A program made the position numbers and the translations under genes. Positions 19,719-31,259 of a stretch of 64,000 nucleotides of DNA are shown piece by piece. Under the pieces are notes generated by a model. That model did not search any database. It was not told the origin of the DNA and saw only the letters and a list, made by a program, of their open reading frames with translations. Position 1 is the stretch's first letter, and every line of letters begins with the position of its first letter. The DNA is from Tritrichomonas musculus (lineage: Eukaryota; Parabasalia; Tritrichomonadida; Tritrichomonadidae), in the NCBI GenBank assembly GCA_039105265.1, contig JAPFFF010000007.1, positions 4,340,001 to 4,404,000 of the forward strand. The letters run 5' to 3'.

Positions 19719-19722
19719 ATAA

Positions 19723-21988
19723 ATGAACCAAATGGGTGATGCATATGATCTTGCACAATTACAACTTCTCGATAAAATTGGAGAAGGGCCTTTAGGAAAT
19801 GTTTACAAAACCAAAGAAGCCAAAAAGGGAGATATCTTACTAGTAAAAACATTAAGCTCCAAAGAAAAGCAAGTTGATATAATGAAAAGCTCAATATATA
19901 ATGATTTCTTGCTTAACAACAAGGTATTAACCAATCTAAATTATCCTTCAATCATAAAATATATTGGTTTTTCTTCTATTGATTTCAATAATGAGGAAAA
20001 CCCATCAATAATTACAGAATACACTGAACAATCATTATTAAATTGCTTGATATTGATTTCAATAATGAGGAAAACCCATCAATAATTACAGAATACACTG
20101 AACAATCATTATTAAATGATATTATTTACCTAAATCAAAATGAACGCTCGAAAGCAACATTAGATGATACTCAAAAGCTTATTATTCTATATGGAATTGC
20201 AGCTACTTTATCTTTCTTACATTCACAAGAAATATTACACTCTGATTTAAAGCCAAGTAACATTTTCCTTGATAAAGATTGCAAAATAAAGATTTCGGAT
20301 TTTGGTATATCAAAATTATTCCGCCAAAAGTACGATGAAAATGCAATTTTCTATTTATCTCCAGAAATTATTGAATCAAATTTTACCTCATATACCAAAG
20401 AAGGAGACATTTACGCTTTTTCAATAATTGCATATCAGATCTAATCAAACAAAAGACCTTTTGATGGAGAAAATGTGGATGATATACAAAATAAAATTAG
20501 AAATGGAGTCAGACCCAAATTTGATTTTCCAATTTTGAAAGCATATCAAGAATTAATTGAAAAAAGTTGGTCACAAAATCCCGAAAACAGCCCCACCTTT
20601 GATGAAATAACGCAAGAATTGCGAACAAATCCAAGTTTCATAACAGATTCTATTAACAAAGAAACGTATCAAAATTATATTAATTACATTGACCAAAATA
20701 TATCCAATTCACTTTACAACTGCGGCAAAATGTATTACAATGGTGAAATAGTTTCATCAAACAAAAGAAAAGCAGCCTTTTACTTTCAAAAAAGTGCTGA
20801 ACTTAAAAATATAGATTCAATGGTTGCCTATTCAATTATTTTGTTCAATGGTGACGGTGTCCCAAGTGACCCAGCTACCAGTTTGATGTACCTTAAAGAA
20901 GCAGCAGACAAAGGAAGCCCAGAAGCAATGCACATTTACTCGCTCAGATTAGGAATCGGCGATGGAACGTGTACAAGACGAAATAAAAGAAGTTGCTCGT
21001 TATTTCAAGATCTCTTCAGACAAGGGGAAAAAAGAATCAAAATGCATTTATGCTTCCCTTTTGAGGGCAGTAAAAGGCGTCTCTGTTAACAAAGAAGAAG
21101 CAGCTCGTCTCTACAAAGAAGCAGCAGATGAAAATGACATCAACTTGATGTACAACTATGCCGTCATGTTGAAGAACGGTGAAGGTGTCAAAACTGACAA
21201 GAAAGAAGCAGTTTTCTATCTGAAAAAGGCAATCAAAAAAGGTCATTCCGAATCAATGCTTGAGTATTCAAAAATGCTTCAAAACGGCGACGGTGTTGAA
21301 GCAGACAAAGAAAAAGCGGAGAGATGCAAAAAGATGGCTGTGAAAGCAGAAAATAACATGAAAGTCTACTTGGCTGCAAACGAATTGATTTGCAACTGTC
21401 ATCGTGAAAGGGAAGGTCTTGAATTACTGAGAAAGGCAGCTGATGAAGGATGCATTGAAGCGATGCGAGATTTGGCATTAATCTTATCAAAAGGATCAAA
21501 TGGAATTGGAATGAACAAGAGAGAAAGCGCCCTTTATTTCAAAAAAGCGGCTGATTTGGGCAAAGTTGATTCAATGCTGAAATACGCAATGATGGTTGAT
21601 GCCGGTGAAGGTGTGGAAATTGACAGGAAAGAGTCAGCAAAGTACTTCAAAATGCATTGAATTTGCTCAGTACTCAACAAAGGTCCACACTGCAGACGGT
21701 GTCAAAAAGGATATCAAGGAACAGTTTAAATACTTGAAAATGGCAGCTGATAAGGAGAACCTCGAGGCAAGCTTCAGTTTTGCTGTCATGCTCGACTATG
21801 GACTGGAAATTGAAATGAACAAGAAAGAAGCTGCAAAGTATTACAAGATTGCAGCAGACAAAGGACTGGTGCCTGCTATGACAAGATATGCCGAAATGGC
21901 CGAGAAAGGAGAAGGAATAAAAAAGAAGCAAATTGTTACCAAGAAACGGCAGCCAATAAAGAAGACATTGGAGCAATGGAAACCTTAA
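19723..21988 (+). pseudogene. Protein kinase with C-terminal Sel1 repeats, broken
   Basis: The N-terminus is a kinase lobe: GEGPLGNVY glycine loop, LLVKTL with the ATP-binding Lys, catalytic loop HSDLKPSNIFLD (HRD changed to HSD), ISDFGISKL, and SPE in place of APE. A 67-bp segment is directly duplicated (offset 74 bp), which shifts the frame. A TAA then interrupts the frame just before NKRPFDGEN, and two further frame changes occur in the Sel1 part (about 20970 and 21650). The C-terminal part has about nine Sel1-like repeats (AAxLYKEAADENDINLMYNYA; GxGVxxDxxEA). Kinase-Sel1 fusions are a large trichomonad family. Clean Sel1 coding sense between the breaks suggests recent loss, or assembly errors. 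Confidence 0.82.
19977..20117 (+). repeat. 67-bp direct duplication inside the kinase gene
   Basis: Positions 19977-20043 recur at 20051-20117 with a 7-bp spacer. The offset of 74 is not a multiple of three and duplicates the encoded DFNNEENPSIITEYTEQSL. The two copies look identical, so the event is recent. Confidence 0.9.
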
Positions 21989-22206
21989 GTAAACTAATTT
22001 AATAAAAAAAAAATTAATTTATTAGAGTAAAAGCAACTCAAGAAGATTTTATTCTCAAAAAGTTTGTTTTTCTGAGATTATTTCAATTTTTTTTTGAGAG
22101 AGTTGCGTCTACTCTAAAAAAATGTAGAAGAAAGTTTCAAAAACAAACAAATAATTTAAATAACATACATACATTAAATTCTATTATATATAATACAAAT
22201 AAAAGG

Positions 22207-25200
22207 TCACTTCTTTGTTGTGTTTGGATGGAAAACTTGAATTGAAAGTTCAACGTTGCCAAGAGGTTGCCTGTCTGTACCCTTCATCTTAATGAAGTCC
22301 CGCCTCATGTTTCTAGCTTCCTTCCTCGTCTGATTCTGCTTCTCCTTCGCAGCAAGAAGAGGCCTGATCGACACCATCTCCCTCCTGTTCGTGTCAAAAC
22401 TCCTATTATTATTTATTTGTTGTAATTCAACGGTTTTTCTCAATTTTGCGAGCCTCTGAATCTGGAATTCATAGAAACCGTTTTCACCATAACCTTCTCT
22501 TCTTTCGGGCTGCTGCTCAACAGTCCGCACGAGGCAGTACTCGCTCCTTGTGCGCGTGAAAGAGCGCTGGATCAGGTGGACTGTTATCAGTGGCAGTTCC
22601 TTCCTGGCGTGAAGATCATCGTGAGTGCCGGATTGAGCCAATAATTGGTCGGACTTTCTTGGCTTGGCGGTTATCTTCACTTGGCCGAGCTGCGCCTGAA
22701 GGAGAAGAAGATCTGGCGAAGACGAAGTCAGATCAGAGTGCCTGTCAAGTGATATGAACTTTTTGACTTCAGGTGGGCGGTTATTAACGGTTTTTACACT
22801 GATTTTTTCTGTTGGCTCCAAAAGTGGCTGGCAGTTGTGTGTGACACCTGGACTGGCGGTTGTACTCTTAATTTGATGTTGCTCTTCAACATTGAGACTT
22901 TGATGCTGTGATAATTGAGGTAATAAACGGTCGTCGCAGTAATGAGTGTCACTTTTCATGCCCTCAATAACATCACTGTGAATGTCACCTTCTGCCCGAC
23001 TCTCCTCCCCGCTGCTGCAGCTATTGGCGTGCCTTTCTGCATCGTCGTTGCTGCTACGGGCATGCATTTCTACGTCGCTGTTGTTGTTGTTGGCATGACT
23101 CCCTTTGATGGTGTCTCCGCTGGCGCCAGTGTCCGCGCTGTGTGCGTGACTGCATGGTTCGCGCATGTCTCCTGCTTGCTCATCGTCTGCTGAGCTGTTG
23201 GCTTCGCTTTCTGCTCCGTTTGAGGAAGACTCGATGATGCTGATGATCTCATCGTTGCCGTTGCCAGTGGCGACTTCCTCGCTGACTCCTGCTGACTGTT
23301 CCATGCGTGCCGCACTCGCTGCTTGTCTCCGCGTGAGTGACTCACTGCCTCTTCCTTCTCCTTCCTCCTTCGAGTCACCTCTACCTGTGCCGCGCACAGA
23401 TTCCACTGTGCGTGCTTCACTACTCTTGGTGTTTCCAATGCTTCTTGGTCTCGGTGAGGACTCGGACTGCTTCACTTGTGGCGGTTTTGGTGAGTGATGC
23501 GACTGTTGTTGATTTTTCAATTCATTTTGATCGTCCATTTTGTATACATTTTGGTCGACAGCACTTTTTTTTGCCACTTTTTTCTTCTTCTTCATTTTCT
23601 TCTTTATTTCATGGCTATCGTCGTTGTCAGTTCCATTCGGGGGCACCCCAGCCAGACTGTCGGTCACCCTTATCTTTGCGTGAGTCTTTGTGGTGTCTGT
23701 GACGCTGTTTTTGTGCTGGTAGCTGTCATCGTGCTTTCCTGGGGCCGCGCCTGATATGATCTTCTTTGAGCTATCAACGAAAGATGAGCCGATGTCCTTA
23801 AAAAGTTCCTGGAACTTCCTATCGTTCAACATTTCCTCTTTTGTTCTCAATTCGGGCAACTTTTTCTTTCTGTTCAACGGCAAAATTTCACCTTCATTTT
23901 GACCATTCTGTAAACCGTTGCTGTTTTGTGTTCCCTTCGCCTTCACGAGTGATGGTGATGACTTGTGAAGTGAAAAATTCTTTGAAGCTCTTAGTGGGCT
24001 CGGAAAAGAGGAAGACGATGAAATTGAAAGATTTTTTTCATGTAACTTGTCAGCCTCTTCCTCTTCATCAGCAATGTTGTACATAACAGCCTTGCCATGG
24101 ATGGCTGTGATGTAGCTCTCACTCTTCGGATCACTGTTGTCTGAGGCGCATTCAAAAGGATTTTTAATGAAGGGGTACCAAATTGACCTTCGAATGACCA
24201 TAACCTCATAATCGAGCCCCAAAGCGAGGTCCAGTTCAGGGTTCAAAAAGCCAGCAGAAAAAATTTTGAATGGGAATTCAAAATGTGCACAATGGTCAAA
24301 AGATTGGCCTAGTCGGACGGTTTTGTCATCTGTTACGATGATGAATGTTTCGTACTGGACGATAGCAAAAGTGACATTTTCTAACAGTTTTATTGACTCT
24401 TCGGTGAATGATGCTTGTTGACCGTTTAAATGTCTAATTACTATTGTTCTGTTCTCGAATGCTATTAGGAGCAAGTTGTCCTCTAGAGATGCATACTTTG
24501 GCCGTGAATTGAGAGGCTCTGTTTGGATTATTTTTTTGAGGCCAGAGTCAATCACGGCGATCTCGTTTTCGTAGATTGCGTAAATTGAATTCGTCTGGTG
24601 ATGTATGCATACAAAAAGTGGATATGGCTGACTTTTTGAGAGGTTGGTCGAAAGGCCGGTTCGTGAAAGAACTTCAAAAGTGTCAAAATGAAATGACAAA
24701 AGTTTGCCATCTTTGTTAAAGCCGATAAAGACCGGAAAAATTGAATTGCTATCGTCTTCATCCTTTATGTACGTCATGGCGATGCTGCTGAGGTTCATTG
24801 TGCTGATCGTGCGTGACAATGTGAAGTTATCGTTCTCTGAGGTGAAGATTTGGAGTGTTCCGTCATCAAGCAAGAGAATAAATCTTTCACCAAGTTCACG
24901 AAATCGCTTCAATTTTTCCTTCTTTTTCAGCTTGATGAGTTGTGGAAGGAAGTTGACACTTATTGAGTTGTTTACTTTATCTGTTTTTTGTGTCATTCGT
25001 TCTTTTTTAATATCGTCAAAATTAAAAGCAACTAAAGTTGAATTATCAATTTTTGATGTGGCCAAATTAGAATTCAAATTTATTTTTGATGTGGCCAAAT
25101 TACTGTCAAAAATTATTTTTGATGTTTCCGATTTTGAATTTGAAATTTTATCAGAATTGCTGTCAGTTGAATTAAAAAAGTGACATTGTTCGTTAATATT

Positions 25201-26469
25201 TTTAATTGAAATTATTTTATCACGGATTCTTAACGATGAACATCGATCATATATAAAATCAACAATTCGGCATGAACAAGTCGTGCCAATTTCTGTAAGA
25301 AGAAAATGAACATCGGGCGAAAAAAGTGAAACTATTCCATCGTCAAATAAAGTGGCTACTCGTGCTGCTTTAGGCCGAGAAGAGCCAGAAAAACTGTTTA
25401 ATTGGGCATTAGTTGGATATCGGCGAATTGCAACAGCATTTGATGCTGTTTTTGAAAAAAGATGCCAAGGAATGTTTAATTGATAAATAACATAAAAATT
25501 TTCTGTAATAAAAGATACGTTATTTTTTGAAATAACGGACATTTTCAATACTTTTGTATCAAATGATGTTAACTTTATATTTTTCCCTGTTTTTATATCA
25601 AATAGAATAACAAAATAATTAGGTTTGCTTTCTGTTACAAACAGGCAAAATTCGTTATCAACAAATTCACATAAAATCGATACTTCATTCAATTTTCGGA
25701 AATTATGTATCGGATGGCAAGTTTTAATTGATGATGAATTCCAGAGTGAAATATCGCCATTAGAATTTGTAGTAATTAAACTTTTAAATGGAATATTTGA
25801 GAGTGATGTTTTCTTCGAAATTTTAGGTGAATTATAAAATGCCATCGTTTGAAATGGAATAGTTCCAAGTTGATAGCTTGAAACGCTATTATTCAGATTA
25901 TGATTTGGTGAGCCGCTTAAATTTGTTAAGTCTACTGTCGAAATGCCTAAAATTGATGGAATAATTAATATCTGTCTTAATTCATCCAAATAAACATTGG
26001 ATGTCATTCTTCCACATGAAAATGATAATTTGTTGATTAGTGTAATCATTGGATCTATTTCAAAAAGTTTCCATTCAACAACCATATCAAATATTTCAAC
26101 TGTATCACCTGATACAATTAGTTTTCGACTTTTTGGAGAATACTGTATTGTATCATATAGTGAACTTGAAAGTCGATAAGCTTCACATATTAAAGGGAAG
26201 CCTGATCTTATTGAAAAAAATACAATGTTTGGAAGTGATGATCCAATTGCGCAAATAATATTCAAATCTTTGATAAATATGCATGTTTTGAAAGCGTAAT
26301 TAAGACGAACTAAATTATTTCCTGAATCTTTGAATGCCGAAAAATGAAAAACTTGATTTTTGGTGCATATTAAATATTCAGCATCTCCAAATTGGCATAC
26401 ATTTAGAATTTTTGCATTTGGAATTCCCTTTCTAAAAGTTTCTTTCAGTGAAATTGTAAGAGTTTCCAT
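22207..26469 (-). CDS. WD40/beta-propeller protein with long disordered tail
   Basis: A 1,420-residue protein. Residues 1 to about 790 are beta-strand-rich and propeller-like (LITTNSNGDISLWNSS; ARVATLFDDGIVSLFSPD; FILLLDDGTLQIFTSEND), reminiscent of the large WDR87/WDR97-type proteins, though no classical GH...WD series is seen. Near residues 455-490 a short NSNLATSKI repeat occurs. From about residue 790 (below roughly 24100) the protein is disordered: Ser/Lys/Asp/Glu-rich, with KKKMKKKKKVAKKSA. This part uses codons of much higher GC content (about half GC locally) than the rest of the gene. One continuous frame spans both parts. Role unknown; large WD proteins often scaffold cytoskeletal or flagellar complexes. 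Confidence 0.82.
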   Translation of the reverse strand: METLTISLKETFRKGIPNAKILNVCQFGDAEYLICTKNQVFHFSAFKDSGNNLVRLNYAFKTCIFIKDLNIICAIGSSLPNIVFFSIRSGFPLICEAYRLSSSLYDTIQYSPKSRKLIVSGDTVEIFDMVVEWKLFEIDPMITLINKLSFSCGRMTSNVYLDELRQILIIPSILGISTVDLTNLSGSPNHNLNNSVSSYQLGTIPFQTMAFYNSPKISKKTSLSNIPFKSLITTNSNGDISLWNSSSIKTCHPIHNFRKLNEVSILCEFVDNEFCLFVTESKPNYFVILFDIKTGKNIKLTSFDTKVLKMSVISKNNVSFITENFYVIYQLNIPWHLFSKTASNAVAIRRYPTNAQLNSFSGSSRPKAARVATLFDDGIVSLFSPDVHFLLTEIGTTCSCRIVDFIYDRCSSLRIRDKIISIKNINEQCHFFNSTDSNSDKISNSKSETSKIIFDSNLATSKINLNSNLATSKIDNSTLVAFNFDDIKKERMTQKTDKVNNSISVNFLPQLIKLKKKEKLKRFRELGERFILLLDDGTLQIFTSENDNFTLSRTISTMNLSSIAMTYIKDEDDSNSIFPVFIGFNKDGKLLSFHFDTFEVLSRTGLSTNLSKSQPYPLFVCIHHQTNSIYAIYENEIAVIDSGLKKIIQTEPLNSRPKYASLEDNLLLIAFENRTIVIRHLNGQQASFTEESIKLLENVTFAIVQYETFIIVTDDKTVRLGQSFDHCAHFEFPFKIFSAGFLNPELDLALGLDYEVMVIRRSIWYPFIKNPFECASDNSDPKSESYITAIHGKAVMYNIADEEEEADKLHEKNLSISSSSSFPSPLRASKNFSLHKSSPSLVKAKGTQNSNGLQNGQNEGEILPLNRKKKLPELRTKEEMLNDRKFQELFKDIGSSFVDSSKKIISGAAPGKHDDSYQHKNSVTDTTKTHAKIRVTDSLAGVPPNGTDNDDSHEIKKKMKKKKKVAKKSAVDQNVYKMDDQNELKNQQQSHHSPKPPQVKQSESSPRPRSIGNTKSSEARTVESVRGTGRGDSKEEGEGRGSESLTRRQAASAARMEQSAGVSEEVATGNGNDEIISIIESSSNGAESEANSSADDEQAGDMREPCSHAHSADTGASGDTIKGSHANNNNSDVEMHARSSNDDAERHANSCSSGEESRAEGDIHSDVIEGMKSDTHYCDDRLLPQLSQHQSLNVEEQHQIKSTTASPGVTHNCQPLLEPTEKISVKTVNNRPPEVKKFISLDRHSDLTSSSPDLLLLQAQLGQVKITAKPRKSDQLLAQSGTHDDLHARKELPLITVHLIQRSFTRTRSEYCLVRTVEQQPERREGYGENGFYEFQIQRLAKLRKTVELQQINNNRSFDTNRREMVSIRPLLAAKEKQNQTRKEARNMRRDFIKMKGTDRQPLGNVELSIQVFHPNTTKK

Positions 26470-27140
26470 TGATTGAATTTTAAATTTTTATAATAATTCA
26501 AAATTTAAATTATCTATTTAAATTTTCTGAAAGTTTAAAAATAACTTTTTTTGTCAAAAATGATTAAACTTTAAAAATGCAATTAACTTTTTTGTAAAAT
26601 TTTGATTTTGATTTCATTTTTTGAATTCTTTGTTGCGGTTTTAATTAACGCATTTTATTTGAAAATTGAATTAGCAAACAAAAGTAGAAAATATTCAAAA
26701 ACAACCTTCAATAATGAATTTTGCAATACAAAAAAAAAAACTAAAGCTAATTAGTTTGAATTTTTAATTTTCAAAGATGATCATATTCTGTATATTAAAA
26801 TATTTGTATCAACTAAATATTGTTTCCCATTTGTGAATGAAGGGGAAAAAATCAATCTATCATTAAAAAAACATATTTTATGTGCATATTAAAAAGTATT
26901 AATAGACAAAATAATTAATTATAATAAGATTCATAATGATTGAAATCGAATTCATAATCAAAAGTTCAATATTTATCTCATTTTTTGGGATAATATAAAT
27001 GATTTAATTTTATGCTTAAAATAAGTTTTCAGGTTTTTCTTTCTAAGATATATGCAATAAACTATTTCTATTAATAATGTATTCAAATTTCTCGTAATTT
27101 TTGTGAAAATAAAAAAATAAATGTATCAAAATTTGTGAAG

Positions 27141-27181
<41 letters not shown>

Positions 27182-27257
27182 ATCGAATTTCTAAAAGTTT
27201 AATATAACATACAATAATATATATATAGAAAGGTAATCAAAATCTATAGTATAGCAT
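26470..27257. other. Intergenic with a 32-base A run
   Basis: Very AT-rich. Positions 27149-27180 are a pure A run of 32, the longest homopolymer in the window. No gene seen. Confidence 0.6.
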
Positions 27258-29054
27258 CTATGAAATAAAATTATTGAACTTCATGTTTGGAAGTGAACTT
27301 TTTGTTAATTTCTTTTTGCGAGGTTTAACAGATGCCTTAATAAAGTGTGGTCTATGCGTTATTTTCTCTAAAGGCACATTACATTTAATTTTGCCTGATG
27401 AATTTGATGATGAAGACGAAGAATTTTCTGATAAAGAAGTCGTGTTTGCAGATGAAGATTCATCAGTATTATCATCAGCATTAACAGTTAGAAAAGAAGG
27501 ACGATATATTTTCCCAAAATCATGAGATAGCTTCCTTCTTTTTGGATTTTTGACATCAGGTTTAGGAAATGATGATGACGACGACGATTTATTTTCTTTC
27601 TGTTGAGGAGGATATAGAGAAAACTGTTTTTTGGGTTTTAATGATGGATTATTTGATATGAAATCTGAAGAATTAAAATTGGTTTCTGGTGTTTTGGTTC
27701 TTTTTTTCTGATCACTGGATTTTAATCTTGATTCTGGTTTAAATGGTTCTTTTAAATCTGCATTTTCCATGTTATTGGTAATTGCCAATGTATCAGATTC
27801 TGAATCAGATTTATTAAATGGTGCAATTGGAATACTGGTGAGCATTTGAGAAGAAGTAAAACCAATTGCAACTGAAGTTCTAAGTTTTGTTTCAGCTCTA
27901 GTAATTAATTCGACAGGCTCAAAAGCTTCTGGACTCATTTCGGATTGGTCGTTAACAAAAACTACGCCGCATAAGTTATTATTATCATAGTTGTTTGATT
28001 CTCTCCTCTTCATTTTATTTTTACTTTCTTCAACTTTATATAAATCGTTTGAAGGATGATTTTGAAAATAACTGGTTGTTTCATCTTGAAAATCGGTTTT
28101 ACCCAGTTTAATTGGATTTTTGTTGTAGTTTGATGAGGAAAAGACGCTAATTAAATTGATATGTTGATATATTTCTACTCCTAACTTAACATAAGAATGA
28201 CCTCGAATAATAGCAAGAATTCCAGTATTTTGGTAAAAATTATTAACAGCAGCTGATCCAAAAACGCAGCCTTGGTTGCGAGTTGAAGGAATAAATTCGC
28301 AACAACCAATTTTAGAGGGATCTGACCAAACAAGGTCTTGAATGAGAGTAATTTCCTTGTAGTCGTAAATTGGTCGCAATTCACTTAATTTTTCTATGTC
28401 TTGTAAAGAGTTTAGTTTATTTGATAATCCACCGTGAACACAGAAAATATTATTGTTAATTACTGCAGCGTACGGTAAATATGCAAATACATCATGAAAT
28501 TTTTCGAATAATTCTGGAGAATAGCCTGCTGGATGATCTAAAATTTCATCTTTAAAATTGCTTGAGTTTGAAGACATGTTCAAAAACTCATGATTACCAC
28601 GAAGCAAAATGATATTATTAGGATATGAGCAATATGCGCTTAGCAGAATTGTTACTACTTCCAATGAAAACTCGCCTCTGTCAATATAATCGCCTAAAAA
28701 AACGTACTTTAAAGATGGGTTGAAATTATATCCATTTTTATTTTCACTTTTGTTAAATTTTTGTTTGTTTTTTTCATTGTTTTCATTGGCAAAAGAAAAG
28801 CCAAATATTCCAAAAATACGCAATAGATCGACAATCGAGCCGTGAATATCCCCTATAACAACTGCAGGTCCATTAATACGTACTAATGTAGATTGCATTT
28901 TCAACTTTTCAATAGATATTTTGCATAATTCAAATAATCTTGATTCTTCTATCTTCGGTAAACCTGAAGTCCGCATTAGAGAAGTTATGTTATGATGATC
29001 TGCTAGCATCAGATTTCGAAAAGAAAAAAATATTGAGCTTGCAAACGATTGCAT
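27258..29054 (-). CDS. PP1-like serine/threonine protein phosphatase with long tail
   Basis: A 598-residue PPP-family phosphatase. Metal-binding and catalytic motifs are complete: GDIHG at 68-72, GDYIDRG at 121-127, RGNHE at 152-156, then VHGGLS, a WSDP (DLVWSDPSK) and RGHSYV. An insert rich in Asn and Lys (about residues 88-113) separates the first two motifs. The catalytic domain ends near SSSNY at about 310. The last 250 residues are a disordered Ser/Asp-rich tail with basic clusters (KKRTK, NPKRRKL) that could be nuclear signals. The core resembles PP1/PPZ, but the C-terminal extension is lineage-specific. Likely active. The ATG context TCTTCAAAATG carries an initiator-like TCA. Confidence 0.92.
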   Translation of the reverse strand: MQSFASSIFFSFRNLMLADHHNITSLMRTSGLPKIEESRLFELCKISIEKLKMQSTLVRINGPAVVIGDIHGSIVDLLRIFGIFGFSFANENNEKNKQKFNKSENKNGYNFNPSLKYVFLGDYIDRGEFSLEVVTILLSAYCSYPNNIILLRGNHEFLNMSSNSSNFKDEILDHPAGYSPELFEKFHDVFAYLPYAAVINNNIFCVHGGLSNKLNSLQDIEKLSELRPIYDYKEITLIQDLVWSDPSKIGCCEFIPSTRNQGCVFGSAAVNNFYQNTGILAIIRGHSYVKLGVEIYQHINLISVFSSSNYNKNPIKLGKTDFQDETTSYFQNHPSNDLYKVEESKNKMKRRESNNYDNNNLCGVVFVNDQSEMSPEAFEPVELITRAETKLRTSVAIGFTSSQMLTSIPIAPFNKSDSESDTLAITNNMENADLKEPFKPESRLKSSDQKKRTKTPETNFNSSDFISNNPSLKPKKQFSLYPPQQKENKSSSSSSFPKPDVKNPKRRKLSHDFGKIYRPSFLTVNADDNTDESSSANTTSLSENSSSSSSNSSGKIKCNVPLEKITHRPHFIKASVKPRKKKLTKSSLPNMKFNNFIS

Positions 29055-29808
29055 TTTGAAGATATTTAGAATGGTAAAATTTATTCAAAAAAAAAATAAA
29101 ATTGATTGAATGAAATAAATATATAAATCTTTTAAAAAGGGTTAATTAACATATGTACATTTATTTAAATATAATTATTTAATTAATTACATAGATAAAA
29201 TATGTAATTAACCAATTATTTTTGTATTTTGATTTAAAATTATATAGATATAATATAAAATATATTCATTTATATACTTTCAGAAATTAATTCAAAAAGT
29301 AATAATTATTAGTTTATGCATTGAATTTAAAACCTATTTTCACAATATTTAAATGAATATTCAATTTATTTTTTCAGAAAATCTTTATCCTTAAGAAAAT
29401 ATTCAAATTTTTAATAGAATCAAGCCAAGCATAATTTTACTAATATTTTTTCATATTTTATTTTTATAATATTGATCATATAAATAAAAAACACTATATT
29501 TATCAAAAAATAGTTTGTAATTATATTTAATTAATATTTTTTCGAGATAAATATATTTTATATGAAACTTTTTTTATTGATTTTCGAAATCAACTTAGAT
29601 TGATTTAGAAAACATGCTCAATCTTGATATTCATTGCAAAATGTAACAAATTTTAAGAAGGTTTTCTCTTCCATGTAGGCGTTTTGAATTCCAATTTATT
29701 CCAAAAGTGGGTTCGAAGATATGTTTCTTTCATGAATGTATTCTTCTGAAAAAGTTGTAGAGAAAAAATCCTGAAAATTTTGAAAAATCCTCACTTTCAT
29801 ATTCTACT
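29055..29808. other. Divergent intergenic region
   Basis: AT-rich spacer between divergently transcribed genes, so it should hold both promoters. No gene or RNA recognised. Confidence 0.55.
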
Positions 29809-29816
29809 TCATTTCC
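29809..29816 (+). promoter_or_regulatory. Initiator TCATTTCC
   Basis: Good Inr match, 20 bp before the ATG at 29829. Confidence 0.55.
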
Positions 29817-29828
29817 TTTTTAATTCAA

Positions 29829-31259
29829 ATGTTTTACAAAAATGATGAATTTGAGCAACAATCAAATGAGCAGCAAATATATGAAGGTGATGCATTATTT
29901 GATTTAATACCAAAATCATATCTTGGCCTAATAACCCAAAATATGAATGAATATAACTACATTAAGAAAATACTTGGAAAATTGAAAAATGATTTATCTG
30001 ATGAAAATATTTATTTGGTTTTAACAGAATTAATTTCTTTCAGCTCTAATTGCAATTTTGGTACTAATCAAAATTTTATGTCATTTGCAGAGTCCAATTT
30101 TTTTAACATTTTTATTCCTTATGTTTTTTCTGATAGAGATGTTTATACAGAACTTGTAATTCATAATATCAATAATATTTTTTTTATTCTAGAACAGCTC
30201 TCTAAATCAAAACAATTTTCTGATTCAATAGGTTCTGATTTTTTTTACTTATTTGTCACGAATTATCAAAAATTAAATGATGTTTGTCATGTATTTGGAA
30301 TAAATATAGTCAACCAAATTTTCTTATGTAAAAATTATGATGAAGTATCAAATTTCCTTGATAACCAAGAAAAAGTAGATTTTTTAATTAATATTTTCCC
30401 ATATGAAAACGTTTCTAGCCCGTTAATTGAGTCTCTATCTTCACTATATCTAACGATTATTCATAAAGCAATTAATCTTCCGATTAATGTTGTTCAGCAA
30501 TTCGTTGATGTCTTCTCTAGACAACTTTCATATAAACAATCAGAAACTTTTTATGATATTTATTCACAAGTATTACTTTCATTTTTACGAAAAGAGCCAG
30601 ACATTCAAAATTATCTGGAAAATTTTTTTTTAAAGTTTGAAGAGTGTTATAATTTTAGTAGTACCAAAGGACGGAATGCCATCTTTCAAATATATCAAAT
30701 TTTGGTTGAAAATTCACCAAAGAAATCATATTTCTTCCTAAAAAGACTCCCAACTTCGGTTTTTGATCATTTTGCAATCGATCCTGATTTGCGAATTTCA
30801 TTTCTTAATTTTTTTTTGGCAATAGCAAAAATTGATCAAGAAACTCAAACCCATCGTGCATTACAATATATAGCGCAATCAAAATTTTTTGAAGTAATTT
30901 TACCAATTGCAAATAAATTATCTTATGACTGCCTTTTAATTCTTTGTCAGTTAATAGAGATTTTCAATTTCACCAATTTTATGAATATCAAATTTCCATA
31001 TATATCTGAGATGAGACTAAAAATGATAAGTATTTGCGTTAAAGTGCTTGATGATGATGAGCAAATTTATTTTCAGGAACGAATTATAAATATTCTTAAC
31101 CAGATATTTTTTAAAAGTAAAGAATCGTATAAATTAAATGACGCTAAAGATACCTTAAGTAAATGTCATGGTGTCGAAATTATGTTTGACTTAGCTCAAG
31201 ATTATAAAGAAGCTGAAGAATTTTTAATCCATTATGAATATATTAAACAAGATGAATAA
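29829..31259 (+). CDS. ARM/HEAT-like helical protein, unrecognised
   Basis: A 476-residue protein made of repeated amphipathic helices rich in Phe, Ile and Leu (for example DENIYLVLTELISFSS, PYVFSDRDVYTELVIHNINN), with no signal peptide, membrane helix or disordered region. The overall build is that of armadillo/HEAT solenoids. Trichomonads encode many such orphan solenoids with little mutual identity, and the SAPS-like protein at 8587 is of similar style. I do not recognise a specific family. A well-placed initiator supports expression. Confidence 0.82.
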   Translation: MFYKNDEFEQQSNEQQIYEGDALFDLIPKSYLGLITQNMNEYNYIKKILGKLKNDLSDENIYLVLTELISFSSNCNFGTNQNFMSFAESNFFNIFIPYVFSDRDVYTELVIHNINNIFFILEQLSKSKQFSDSIGSDFFYLFVTNYQKLNDVCHVFGINIVNQIFLCKNYDEVSNFLDNQEKVDFLINIFPYENVSSPLIESLSSLYLTIIHKAINLPINVVQQFVDVFSRQLSYKQSETFYDIYSQVLLSFLRKEPDIQNYLENFFLKFEECYNFSSTKGRNAIFQIYQILVENSPKKSYFFLKRLPTSVFDHFAIDPDLRISFLNFFLAIAKIDQETQTHRALQYIAQSKFFEVILPIANKLSYDCLLILCQLIEIFNFTNFMNIKFPYISEMRLKMISICVKVLDDDEQIYFQERIINILNQIFFKSKESYKLNDAKDTLSKCHGVEIMFDLAQDYKEAEEFLIHYEYIKQDE

